Source: Crambe crambe (taxonomy: Eukaryota; Porifera; Demospongiae; Poecilosclerida; Crambeidae). From it: a stretch of DNA of 64,000 nucleotides. The translations under genes were made by a program, and so were the position numbers. The stretch is taken from assembly GCA_963924555.1 (NCBI GenBank), contig OZ004581.1, positions 1,798,001 through 1,862,000 of the forward strand, given 5' to 3'. This document shows positions 46,774 to 58,300 of the stretch, one piece after another; position 1 is the first letter of the stretch, and the number at the start of each line of letters is the position of its first letter. Under the pieces are notes generated by a model. The model was not told the origin of the DNA. It did not search any database and saw only the letters and a list, made by a program, of their open reading frames with translations.

Positions 46774-46783
46774 ATCACGTGAT
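46774..46783. promoter_or_regulatory. Palindromic E-box upstream of the NACHT pseudogene
   Basis: ATCACGTGAT, 113 bp upstream of the ATG and identical to the box at 6141-6150. Confidence 0.4.
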
Positions 46784-46796
46784 TCTTGGTTGCTGC

Positions 46797-46806
46797 GCGC
46801 ATGCGC
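46797..46806. promoter_or_regulatory. NRF1-like palindrome
   Basis: GCGCATGCGC, about 90 bp upstream of the ATG at 46896. This is the known NRF1 core; function here is inferred. Confidence 0.4.
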
Positions 46807-46895
46807 TGACTACACTCGGATGAAAGGGGCGGGCACTGCTAGACGAATTCTAGCCCTGAGTTATCTCTCCTCGAGGAGTCTTTGTGAAAAAAACG

Positions 46896-49800
46896 ATGCT
46901 TAAAGGGATTGATCTAGCCCCTACTCGTGTAGTACCGCTCCGGTCTCCACCGATAAAGAAAACTCGGCTGGCTGCGGAATACGAGCCTACTGAAAGCGAA
47001 GAAAATAATTCTGATCGTAAGATCCAGTGTAGTGAAAGTGAGGCCGCTGAAAGGAGTGGTGGAACCATTATTAACTATGAAGAAACAAGTGAAGAAACGA
47101 GGTAAATACGATAGTTAGGTTGAAAGGTTTCAAGTGCCATGGTGGGGGTGTTTTACATTTTAACTGCCTCCATAATACACGAGTATAAATCAGCTATCAC
47201 AACCTCACCGTTATCTGTGACCCTCTCTCCCCCTTCCACCTCCCTCTTCCCTTCCCCCTCCCCCCAGAAAATAGTTTTTATCAGTGTATTCGAATACACA
47301 GTTTATCCGATCCAGAGAAAGTTATGAGAACCTTCAGGAGCCAGCGTGAAGCTCTAAAGGACATCATCAGCAATGATTTACCGAGTATGACAAACAAGTT
47401 ATATGCTCAGAGAATTATTTCTAAAGAAACTTACGATAAAGCCTTGAACGAGATGCATACTCCAACTATCAGGACTATGGCATTACTAGATGCTATTGAG
47501 TCAAAGATCACAGCAGAGCCACTGAATTTCATCAAATTCATCAGCATCCTGAACTCTGAACCTTACTGCCATGATTTAGTTGATATGTTGATCAAGAACT
47601 ATTGTAAGTCATCAAATTATAGCTATAGAGTTCCCATAGCTACTCTTGTTTACATTATCTTGTAGGTACAACTCCAGCTAAACCTATTAGCTGTCCAGCT
47701 ACTTCTCCAGCCATCTCTCGCTATTCTGAATACCTCAAGGGGGTGTATGAAAGGTTTTTGGTTTCCAGTGATGGCAAGTTCCCTCCCACGCCTAGTAGGA
47801 AGTACATAAACCTTGCAGTGGTACACCACATGCCACGTGATTTAGACGAAGTAATGAAGCATACCTTGCGTGGTAAAGTCGATGAAATTCTTAGAGGTAA
47901 AAAGGAAATAAGCATTGAAGATATTTTTGAGCCAGTTGAAAACCACAGTCACCTGCCATTAGTTTTGGTAGAGGGTCCACCTGGAGTAGGCAAGAGTACT
48001 TTGGCTTGGGAACTCTGTAGGAGGTGGGACGAGATTCCTTCTATGAGGCAGTTCTATTTGGTTGTGCTCCTCAGATTAAGGGAAAAGCATGTACAGCAGA
48101 TTAAGAAAATTGTTGATCTGTTTCATCACGAGAAGAGAAGTTTAAAGAAATCTGTAGCTAAGGAGGTAGTTGATTCTGATGGTAAGGGAGTATTGTTCAT
48201 CCTTGATGGCTTTGATGAGTTCCCTAACTCTTTACGGCATGATGGACTTTTGATCAATCTCATCACAGGACGTGCTCTACCGAAGTCTACAGTTTTAGTA
48301 ACTAGCAGACCTTCAGCTACAACTGACCTCCTTGAAAGCTGTCGTCCTCAAGTACAAAAGCATATAGAAATCCTAGGTTTCACTCAAGAATGTGTCAAGG
48401 AGTATGCCTCCAGTATCTTTTCATCTGAGCCAAAAATGCTAGATGACTTCTTGACTTACATATCAGCCTGTTATTAACAGCTTGATGTACATCCCCCTTA
48501 ATGCAGCTATAGTTGTGGAGATATACAGAAATAGCAGGAGAACTGGGGGTCCTGTACCCAAGACATTGACACAGTTATACACTAAGTTATGTCTTGTACT
48601 ACTACGAAGGTATCTAAAAAATGAAGATCAGTCCGACCATGCATGCTTGAATAGTTTTTCAGATCTCTCTGAAGATCACTGTCGTTATTTTACTAAACTG
48701 TCAGAAGTAGCTTTTGAGGGATGTAAAGAAAACAGAGTAATTTTTTATAGCAATAATTTGCCCAGAGATTTGATACATTTTGGCTTTCTTGATGTGGTAT
48801 CATCTATTTACGGTGAAGGTGGAGACTCACATAATTTCCTCCATTTCACTCTATAAGAATTCTTAGTGGCTTACCACATTTCCCAGCTTCCTCATCATGA
48901 CGGCTTAGAGGTGTTCAAACATTATGGTAGTGATGAGCGTTGGAATATCGTGTGGAGATTCGTGGCCGGTTTGACTGGTTTAGAATATTTCAAGGGGAAT
49001 TCCATGAAAAGTGAAGCTTTTGTAATCAGTGAGTCACAGTTATCTTGCTTGTTGATTCAATGTTTGTATGAAGCCCAAATCACTGAGTTCGATTTCCAGA
49101 CAACTTTTAAAAGTGGCAGAATATCAGTTCAGAACATATCAGCCCCTCTAGACAAATTTGCACTGGGCTATTGTATTGCTAACAGTGCCCCTACAACATC
49201 CTGGGATGTGGAGTTACGTGATTATTCGACAAGTAGTTTTATTTGGGGGCTTAGGTCAAGAGAACAGTGCACAGGGATTCTTACTTCTTTACAACTGAAC
49301 ACTTGCTTACTTACGGCTGATTTTAAGGAGTGTCCAGCAAGCATCTTGCAAAGTATCACTAATCTTTATTTCCATAGTACAGGAATAGCAGTAACTTCAC
49401 TATCAATACGACATTTAGCTGAAATGATTGCTTCCTTGAATAGTTTAAGCACACTAAGAATTCAAGCATTATCCCTACGTGTCCACCAGCCACTGACTGG
49501 ACCCCAAGCTCTACTGCCTTTTGTTGATCTTACTAGTTAGTACATCAGCTCCTCCATAGCAAAGTGTCCAGCCTATCCATTAGTAACGTGGACTTCAGCA
49601 TTTTGCAGGATGATAATTTTCTCGATGCAATGGCCAAGCTTGTCCATCCGTTTTCTGGGCAACTTAGATCTTTAAATATTCAATCTCTTTCTGGCCATGC
49701 AAATCAATTTTTAAATTTAATCTTTGGTCTTTCATCACTACAGAAACTGTGTATCAACCTTGACTATCCATGTTCACTTACTCGACTTGAAACAAATAGG

Positions 49801-49971
49801 TGTCTGACTCACTTAACTCTGAAATATTATGAGCTGGATGAAACTAGTGCCATGTCATTAGCATGTGTACTGCAAGAGAATATAACTCTTCAATATCTAG
49901 CTTTAAAATGGAGCCACTATCAAGAGTCTTCATGGAAAGCAATTGAAACTAGCTATACTGAATGGACTTAA
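46896..49971 (+). pseudogene. CARD-NACHT-LRR receptor, inactivated
   Basis: Exons 46896-47101 (acidic leader, ends GAG|GTAAAT), 47302-47603 (CARD-like: REALKDIISNDL, LYAQRIISKETYDKAL) and from 47666 (NACHT). Phases agree, so the 5' half was a real gene. NACHT shows Walker A GPPGVGKST (~47980) and Walker B GVLFILDGFDEFP (~48187), then CPEL-like TSRPSAT. Damage relative to the paralogue at 55356-60254: a deletion at 48474 shifts frame (ISACY stop), a CAA-to-TAA stop at 48854 where the paralogue has VQEFLVAYH, and a shift near 49540 in the leucine-rich part. Otherwise similarity is high, so the lesions look recent, or a truncated CARD-NACHT product of ~450 residues may still be made. Confidence 0.85.
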
Positions 49972-50950
49972 AATGAATACAGATTTACAAGAGTTGAAGT
50001 TCCGTGTTCCTAGGACCATGAAACCACCGCTAGATCACCCTGTACTTAATTCTGATACTCGCATCACTTGGTGTAATGATTTACTATAGCTAGCTACAGT
50101 GTACCTTTTAGTAATTTTTTATCGCTATTATTTCATCATTAATCATATGTACAATGCACAGTAGTGTATATGCAATGTTGAAGCCAAACATGCTAGAAGT
50201 TGAACAAACACTTTTAATATTGAGGAGGATAGAGCTAGCTAGCTCACATGACTATTACGTAATTTTATATTTACACATGCGCATGGCTTGAACCTGCAGA
50301 TCACTAGGCTTATCAAAGTGCTTTGAGGTAAGCATTACAATTTTCTATGTATGCAGTTGCCTGCCACCACACTTACATGACTCTTAGCAATATCAAGCAC
50401 TGAAGCCTATCACTATCAGCTACTTTAATTGCTCACTTGCTCACTGTCAAATGCTGCACATTGCTACAGATACTCAACAGTAAATGAAAAATCGTTGAAG
50501 AATACTTGCTTGCAAACTTGCTGTCAACTGAATGTTGAACATTGCCCTAGTACGTAATAAATCGCAACACTCTGTATTGTATACTAAAGTGTGTATTGTA
50601 AGGTAAAGGTTTATATAAGGGGAGATATAGCTATTATGTCCTTGATCACAACGCTGTTGACTTACAGAAATTTTTTTAATATTCACTGATAGCTACGGTT
50701 TGCTTCTTCGCCTCTTCAGTTCCTACTGCAAAACGCCGAAATCTGCAACTTTTTTATCAGCTCATTTTTATTTTGTTTATAATTGCTTGGGTTTGGATTG
50801 ACTGATATTCATGCCATGCCCATGAATTATAAGGTATTAAATATTCCGGATAAAATTAATGTGGTCCATAGCATTATATTATTATTACAAAGTGAACATG
50901 TGTGGCGTTCATCTCGCATAAGACCAGTTCCCTCTATAGTAATGTATCTT
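49972..50950. other. 3' flank and dispersed repeat
   Basis: Part (about 50290-50530) is an inverted relative of 41890-42180 (ACTTTAATTGCTCACTTGC, GTCAAATGCTGCA). No gene seen. Confidence 0.4.
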
Positions 50951-50954
50951 AGAA

Positions 50955-51320
50955 ATCTCTTTTGGGATGGGTTGAGGGTGTGGAGTTGGTTCTGGAGGGG
51001 GTGGAGGTGGGGTTGGCTCACAAGGAGGAGTTGGTTCAGATGGAGGAGGGGTTGGCTCATGAGGAGGAGAGGTTGGTTCTGGAGGGGGCAGAGGTGGGAT
51101 TGGCTCTGGAGGAAGATGCAGGAGGAGGTAGAGTTGGTTCTGGGGGTGGAGTTGGCTCTTGAGGAGGAGATGGAGTCGGTTCCGAAGGGGGTGGAGGAAT
51201 TTCTTCCCCAAGCCCCGATTCGACATCAGGCTCCAGGTTGGCTTCAGAAGTCTCTTCCTGTAGTACTAAAGGAGGTTCCTCTTCTCGAGGTTCAGACTGC
51301 TCCAGTTGAGAATTTTTTTG
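50955..51320 (-). pseudogene. Proline-rich (PPEPTP)n coding remnant
   Basis: On the minus strand an acidic stretch (EEEPPLVLQEETSEANLEP, then DVESGLGEEIPPPP) runs into repeats of PPEPTPPP that continue in shifted frames down to ~50955. The plus strand shows the matching G-rich GGAGGGGGTGGAGG pattern. Repeat slippage has probably broken a low-complexity exon. No family recognised. Confidence 0.4.
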
Positions 51321-51774
51321 TCATGGCTCCTGCAGTGATTCTTTGACTGAAATTTTAAATCTTCACTTACCAAAACGTTCTCTATAATTGCTGGAGGTAG
51401 TGCTCTGGACAGATAATAATATCAAAATGCACCAAAATTTACCTGTATCTATCGTATACCTTCGAAGAAAACAATCCATAGCTACTTCTTTTTGATTCGA
51501 CCCCAAATCTGAAGATGTGATATACACATATAAATTTGCAAGCTATAATTATTAAAGGGTAGGTTGAATGAAAAAAAAATTTTTTTTTTAAATATCACCA
51601 AAACCCTTTCAAGGTAGTCTATAAACTAAATATATTACAATTTTAATTCACACTACAGCATAACACCCACAAAAAATCATTCTTTTCAGCTAGATATCGA
51701 CATTAGATATTTACTTCCTGTTGTGGGCGGGGCTTAACGATGACGCAGACGTAGGGATCCACATGCTATAAATT

Positions 51775-52343
51775 ATGGCAACAGATGGTAGTCTAGGTGA
51801 CCATAGTTCTGGAGAAAGCACTTTAGACTCAAGCTCTTCACTAGGAAGTAGTTCAGGTGACAGCTCTCTAGCACTTTCATATGCATCTTCTGAGTTTGAA
51901 GGTGCTGATGAGCCAGAAGGAGTGCATCCATTTCTCTATGAGCCTGTTAGCTACTAGTAGTGATGATGATGAAGGGAGTGATTCAAGTGATGGTGACTCA
52001 CCTAGACTTCTCAATACAGATTGGTAAGTAAACAACAGTTCAAGTGTATTGATTTTTTTTTTTTTGTTTCTCGATGTTGAAGGTGCACTTGATAATGCCT
52101 ACAGCTATAGAATGTCTCTGCTGTAGTGAAATTACAGAAATGATGAATAAAAGATCAACAGAAGAAGTAGGGTGTATTACTCTTCACCCGGGGTTTCAAA
52201 GTGTTTGCTTGAATACATGGGTTCTCCAAACCGCATATTATAGCTATAGACAGCAGTATGGTGAAAATGCTATTGAAGGAGCTATTCAAGCAAACACTTT
52301 GAAACCCCGGGTGAAGAGTAATACACCCTACTTCTTCTGTTGA
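51775..52343 (+). pseudogene. Left-arm copy of the P2X7-tail-like gene (broken)
   Basis: Same start MATDGSLGDHSSGESTL as the right arm but with a stop after HPFLYEPVSY and a 10-bp deletion at the exon-2 start that removes part of the Cys motif. It retains CLNTWVLQTAYYSYRQQYGE near 52208-52270, the part lost from the right arm. Confidence 0.7.
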
Positions 52344-52728
52344 TCTTTTATTCATCATTTCTGTAATTTCACTACAGCAGAGACATTCTATAGCTGTAGG
52401 TATTATCATACAGTGACCACAAGTGCACCTTCAACATTGAGAAACAAAAAAAAATCTAACTATTCAATACACTTGAACTGTTGTTTACTTACCAATCTGT
52501 ATTGAGAAGTCTAGGTGAGTCACCATCACTTGAATCACTCCTATCACTACTGGTAACAGGCTCATAGAGAAATGGATGCACTCCTTCTGGCTCATCAGCA
52601 CCTTCAAACTCAGAAGATGCATATGAAACTGCTGGGGAGCTGTCACCTGAACTACTTCCTAGTGAAGAGCTTGAGTCTAAAGTGCTTTCTCCAGAACTAT
52701 GGTCACCTAGACTACCATCTGTTGCCAT
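52280..52728 (-). CDS. P2X7 C-tail (ballast)-like zinc domain protein, partial
   Basis: Exon 1 52728-52493 (acidic/serine-rich, MATDGSLGDHSSGES to PRLLNTDW, donor TTG|GTAAGT) and exon 2 from 52428 (acceptor TTGAAG). The joined frame gives DWCTCGHC, then PTAIECLCCSEI and CITLHPGFQSVCLN. The spacing C-C-C / CLCC / CIT-HPGF--VCLN matches the cytoplasmic ballast domain of vertebrate P2X7 and its stand-alone invertebrate relatives, which binds zinc. It ends where it meets the dimer centre, so the C-terminal helix (WVLQTAYY-type) is missing here. Location in a transposon arm suggests it is element cargo rather than a host receptor gene. Confidence 0.6.
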
Positions 52729-53089
52729 AATTTATAGCATGTGGCCAAATGAATCCCTACGTCTGCGTCATCGTTAAGCCCCGCCCACAACAGGAAGTAA
52801 AATGTCAATGTCGATTTCTAGCTGAAAAGAATGATTTTTTGTGGGTGTTATGCTGTAGTGTGAATTAAAATTATAATATATTTAGTTTATAGACTACCTT
52901 GAAAGGGTTTTGGTGATATTAAAAAAAATTTTTTTTTTTCATTCAACCTACCCTTTAATGACGGGAACTCACCCTATCAGTCCGTACCACATGGAAGAAG
53001 AAGATAAAGACACCCTGCTGCATGCATGAGAAAAGGAGGAAATCAGACTTAGCTCTACCTTAAGTGTAAGGGAGAAAGAGTTTATGAAG

Positions 53090-54790
53090 TCCATTGGAAA
53101 TGATGCCAAAGCTTAGTGTTGTTTCTTCATTGATGGCCAAGAATCCAGGTACCCCCACCAACAAAAGGAATAGTGTATTAATCTAAAATACCATTACGGA
53201 AGGTATCATTATTCCCTACCAATATGATCAGAGCTGCAGGACCAATGAACATGTAGATGGTATAATATCCTGGACCAGCTGCCAACCAGCACCTATGAAT
53301 GAGGTAAAGGGTCGTCCATTACATGAATATATATTAGGTAAAGGGTCTACAAAGGTAAAGGCTAAGTATCAATGACATAATCCTTATAAAATGCACTGCA
53401 AATATGATGAGGGGTGGTCCTGGAGTACAAAGTGGTTAGTAATGGCCACTGGCACTTGACTCACCCCATCCTAGTAGAAGGAAGAACCAGGGCTTCTTCA
53501 GCCGATTGGAAAAGATGACCACTAACATGAGATACAGCATAACAGCTTCACACAGCATCCAGAAAAAGACAGCTAGCAAGAAATAGTTCATCAGAGCAGT
53601 CATTATAATACAGGCAACCTGGAAAATATCGGCATTCTGTGCACGGAAGACTTGTTCCACCAACCCTTTTCTTTCTGGCTAAGTCTTGGAAGATGAAAAT
53701 TCCATATGCAATGAACATGGCAATACAGAGAGATTCAGATGCACGAAATAGTGGAGACGTTTAAACAGGTCTTTACTGCAGAGGAAACATTCAATATAGC
53801 TACTTGACTATCATGCATTACCCATAAGTCAGAAAGAAGATGATACTTGGTAGCAGAAAGATAAGGGAAAGTCCAAGACCAATCTTAGTCAAGATCATTA
53901 GAATTTTTTTTTTTTATCGTTCTATAAACAATACAATTTTTTCATGCCACATTTCTATGCTAGCTAACAGCCCATGTAATGTGCAATTACAGGAGGATTG
54001 TATGGTCGAGGGCTTGGTAGAACTGCAAAACTGGTCCTGTGCTTTGAAGTGCAACGCAGACGACCATTCTCTAGCATAACTGTTGTCATTCCTTCAGTTA
54101 ACTAACTCCTATTAAAGGATATTCTGAATGAAGACAGATCTCTCAACAAGTATGGTTACCATGAAATTGATGTCCACTTCAAACACTAAGGTGATAGGGT
54201 GCAGGGATAAAATGGAAGAGCTCTGATCTGACTTGTTTGAAGTCACATGACTGGATAGAACCACAGAGATTGGCCGCTCAGAAGAACTGTCACAAAAGAA
54301 TCAGTCATCACCATAATTATTAGCTATGAAAATCACTTACTTTGTTGGGAAGAACTGTTCAATGTTAGAGACTATGAGATTGACAGCGTTGAATCCTCCC
54401 ATTCTGGCCTGCCTATTCAGGAACTCTTTGGGGATTTCTGTGGTAGCCTCTGACTCAACAAGATTATCCTCACTAGGAAACCGGAAATTTTTCTGGAGTC
54501 TCTAATCATGGTCTATCCCCATTGCCTTTATCACTAAAGGAGTATGACAGATAAAAGACATTAATAGCTATTTATAGATGTGACCACTATTCCTTGATGC
54601 CTCAACTTGAGACCAGCTAGTGTGTGTCTGTGTGTGTCACTTACTGATGCTCTGTCTGGAGTTTTTTGTGGTGAAGTTTCTATCACGCAATCCATTTAGG
54701 AGAAACTTTCTATAAGTCTCAGCAGACTCCAGTAATTTCATGCCAACTGCCGAGTCCTCCACTTTAGTTCTGGTAGGAATCAGCATATTG
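53090..54790 (-). pseudogene. Adhesion-type GPCR, broken
   Basis: Exon-like blocks in order on the minus strand: GAIN-like pieces (~54785-54650, ~54510-54350 with FNAVNLIVSNIEQFF, ~54290-54165 with PISVVLSSHV and LVFEVDINFM), a GPS-like CTSKHRTSFAVL (~54030), TM1 (~53900-53830), TM2 (LCIAMFIAYGIFIF, ~53730), TM3 to TM4 (FFWMLCEAVMLYLMLVVIF, ~53560) ending at a splice donor, TM5 (~53290-53215) and a degenerate TM6 (~53160-53070). Single-base frameshifts lie in TM2 and before QVFRAQNADI, and the 3' end stops short of the transposon dimer. Splice signals between blocks are intact, so it decayed recently. Confidence 0.65.
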
Positions 54791-54889
54791 TCCAGTGCAT
54801 CCACTATTGCCAATGACTATTGTATTAATGAATGAATTCATTATTATAGCTACCACATTAACAATAATATTAACAGCTACACATGCAGC

Positions 54890-55060
54890 TAAACCCTTAA
54901 TTATGCATGTCCATGTCTCCATATCATATGTTGCTTATCATGTCCATGTCTCCATGTTCATGTCCATGTCCATATCATGTCCATGTTCATGTCTCCGCAT
55001 GTTCATGTCTCTGAATGTCCATGTATTGCATGTCATGTCCATGTGTTGCATGTCATCAGT
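54890..55060 (+). repeat. ATGTCC-rich minisatellite
   Basis: Irregular copies of CATGTCCATGT(CTC). It creates misleading open frames on both strands. Confidence 0.65.
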
Positions 55061-55083
55061 GGTGGATTCAGGATTTTCAGAAA

Positions 55084-55106
55084 GGGGGGGGGGGGGGGGG
55101 GGGGGG
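55084..55106 (+). repeat. 23-G homopolymer
   Basis: Follows GGTGGATTCAGGATTTTCAG, a recurrent MITE-like terminus. A potential quadruplex and likely an assembly weak point. Confidence 0.85.
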
Positions 55107-55355
55107 CACATAGATACAGGCTTATGGCCAAAAATAAAAAGAAAAATATAAATCTGGTTCCAGTGCATCAGATTTAAGTTTCTAGCAGCTCAACTATAAT
55201 AAAGTTCAGCAAGTTCAATTTTCATCCATATACAGTTAATGAAGTTAGGTAAAATTTATCAAATAATAGACTAGAACAAATTGCATATGAAAATGAAGGG
55301 AACTGATAATTGTGCTAACACAAATCAAATAAGAAAATGCACCATGGATGCTACA

Positions 55356-58300
55356 CTAGCTCTTATAAAACGCTGGTAGTGAGTTATCTGTACTGTGAGT
55401 GACACGAGGATCAGCTAAGGTGCATTCGCGCCTTGGAATAATTCCTTTCAAAGTTATACATTTAAGGGTAGAGTTCTTTTGCAGTATACGTTCGAAGATG
55501 TGCTTGTATTTGAATGATTCAAAATACCATATTGTCAAGTGAGTTAGACAAGTATTAGTCTCAAGTAGGGCAAACGACTTGTCTAGGGGAGTACATCTGT
55601 CCCAACAAATATGCAATTCTTCTAAGGAAGAATGGTTGAAGCATAAATCAAGAATTTCATCAACGATACCAAATCCCTCTATTGTACTCAATTTCAATAC
55701 TTTAAGTATCCCAAAAGATGGATGAATGGCCTTAGCCAATAAGCTGAGAAAATTTCCAGTGTTAGTAAGAGACAAATGACCGAGAGAGAGACTGGATACC
55801 TTACTATGAGGAAGCTGATTCAATATTTCAGAGATGTGATCGCTTGCTAGCTGAAGATCATAATAAACCGACTGAATTGCAAGTGTGCTTAAACAATCCA
55901 TGGAAGGAATCAATTTGGCTAAATAGTATCCTCCTGGACCTTTCATTGTACAATTATAAATAACAAGAGAAGTAATGCTACGTAAGAAGCTTGTTGGACA
56001 GTCCCATATGAAAGTAATACATGTGCAACCACAAACTATGATTCTGTGCACAATACCATTACATGGCAATCTCCACTTGAGCCCCCAAACAAAACTGTTT
56101 GATGACTCACCAATTAAATGGATATTCCAGGATGCTGTGGGGGCACTACTAGCAATACAATAACCTAATGCAAATTTCTCTAGTGGGGAAGAGGCAGTGG
56201 CTGAAAGATAATATTTAGAGTTTTTAAAAGTGGACTCTAAAAAATCAAATTCAGTGATTTGTGCTTCATATATACATTGAATTAACAAGTGAGACAGGTT
56301 TATCTCATTGTCCTTGAGAGTTATGAAAGCTTCAGAGTTTATAACACCCTTGAAATGTTCAAAACCAGTCAAACCAGATAAAAATCTCCACACCACATTC
56401 CAACGCTTATCACTACCATACTTTTTGAACACCTCTAGGATTCCATGATGGGGAAGCTGGAAGATGTGGTAAGCTACCAAAAACTCTTGCACAGTGAAAT
56501 GGAGGAAATTGTGGGAGTCTCCACCTGCATTGTAAATAGAAGATACGACATCAAGGAAACCAAAATGAATCAAATCTCTAGGCAAATCACTAGCCAAAAA
56601 GATCACTTGATTTTTATTCAGTCCCTCAAAAGCTATTTGAGATAACTGTAGAAAATGTTGATAATATTCATCAGTAAGATCAACGAACTTACTCAAAGAA
56701 TAGCTGCAGTTAGATTGATTTTGAAGATATCTTTGTAATAATATAAGACAAAGTTGAGTGTATAATTGTGTCAATGTTTTGGGTATAGGGCAACCAGTTC
56801 TCCTACTATTTCTGTATACCTCCACAACTATAGCTGCATTGAGAGGAATGTACATCAAGCTGTTGATAGCAGGATTATTAAAGGCTGATATGTAAATCAA
56901 GAAGTCATCCAGCAGTTTAGGTTCAGATGAAAACACAGTGGAGGCATACTTTTTGACACATTCTTGAGTAAAGCCTAGGATCTCTACACGCTTTTGTACC
57001 TGAGAACAACACTTCGTAAGAAGCTTAGCAGTGGCTGAAGGTCTGCTAGTTACTATCACTGTGGACTTTGGTAGAGCACGTCCTGTTATAAAGTCGATTA
57101 AAAGTCCATCACGCTGCAATTCACCAGGGAGCTCATCAAAGCCATCAAGAATGAACAAAACTCCCTTACCTTCAGAGCCGACTATTTCCTTAGCTACAGA
57201 CTGTAGTAGATCACTATTTACATGATAAAATAGATCAGCAACAGCTTTGGCCTGCTGGACATATTTTTCTCTTAGTCTGAGAAGCACCACCAAACTGTAC
57301 TGTCTCATATGTGATAATTTATCCCATTTCCTGCACAGCTCCCAAGCTAAAGTGCTCTTGCCCACTCCAGGAGGACCCTCTATTAAAACAAGTCGTAATC
57401 GACGATGGTCAATTGGTTTCAAGATATCTTCAATACTCATCTTCTCTTTACTCTCAAGAAGTTGTTCCACATTACCATGTAAGGTGTATTGCATCACCTT
57501 ATCTATATCACGTGGTGTGTGGTTTACCACTGCGAGGTTAACATACTTTTTACTTGGGGTTGGAGGGAACTTGTTATCATCACACACTAAACTGTTCTCA
57601 TATATTTCCTTCAAGTATTCAGCATAGCGGCAGATATTGGTAGTTGCTTTGCTACTGGTAGCAGTTTCAAGTGGAAAACCTTCAGCGGTACATGTATCTA
57701 AAAGTATAGCATGACAATATTAGCTATATTGCTTCTATTAAATATTGAAACTCACTGTAACTCTCAATTAGTGCATCAGCTTGTTTATTTGTGTAAGGCT
57801 CAGACTCCAGGATTTGGACAAGGATTTTAAAAGCCGAAGGTTCCACTCTGATCTTTGTCTCCACTGCATGTAACAATACTTCAGTTCTCTTTGTTTCTAT
57901 GTGCATGGCATTTGAAGCTTTAGAGCGAGTTTCGTTAGAGATGATTCCCTTAGCATACAGTTCTCCAGTGACTCTTGATAAATCACTGCTGATTATCAGT
58001 GCAAGAGGTTCATGCTGTTCCATGAAGGAGGTAAGTGCCTGCTTCTTGTCAATAATGGTGGGCAACTCAGCAGATCTGTAGAAATGATATTTAATTGCTC
58101 TGTGTCATTCATAATCTGTATTCAAGAAATATACCATACCCATGAAGCCAGTTCATGGCTTATAGCTACGTAATTAGCTAAATCTGGAATGTGTTGGCAG
58201 GCATACTAAGCTATAGCTCTATTCATACCATTTCAATCGATAAAATCAAATATCTCTATTTCAACATTTCTGTTTAAGCTGTGGACATCCAGCTATGACC

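Larger units (their letters stand above)
51556..52953. mobile_element. TTAA-flanked inverted dimer, 1,398 bp
   Basis: TTAA borders both ends (51552-51555, 52954-52957); the termini are AGGGTAGGTTGAATG and complement, then A/T runs. The inverted similarity continues for ~640 bp per arm to a centre near 52250, so the element is two head-to-head copies of one unit. TTAA targets are known for piggyBac and Kolobok superfamilies; assignment here is inferred. Each arm encodes the same acidic exon and zinc-motif exon. Confidence 0.75.

Noticed and set aside
50783-51346. Plus-strand 187-codon ORF rich in Trp, Arg and Gly
   Set aside because: It is the complement of the (PPEPTP)n repeat; composition is a by-product.
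54795-55177. Overlapping ORFs on both strands
   Set aside because: Created by the ATGTCC minisatellite and the 23-G run.
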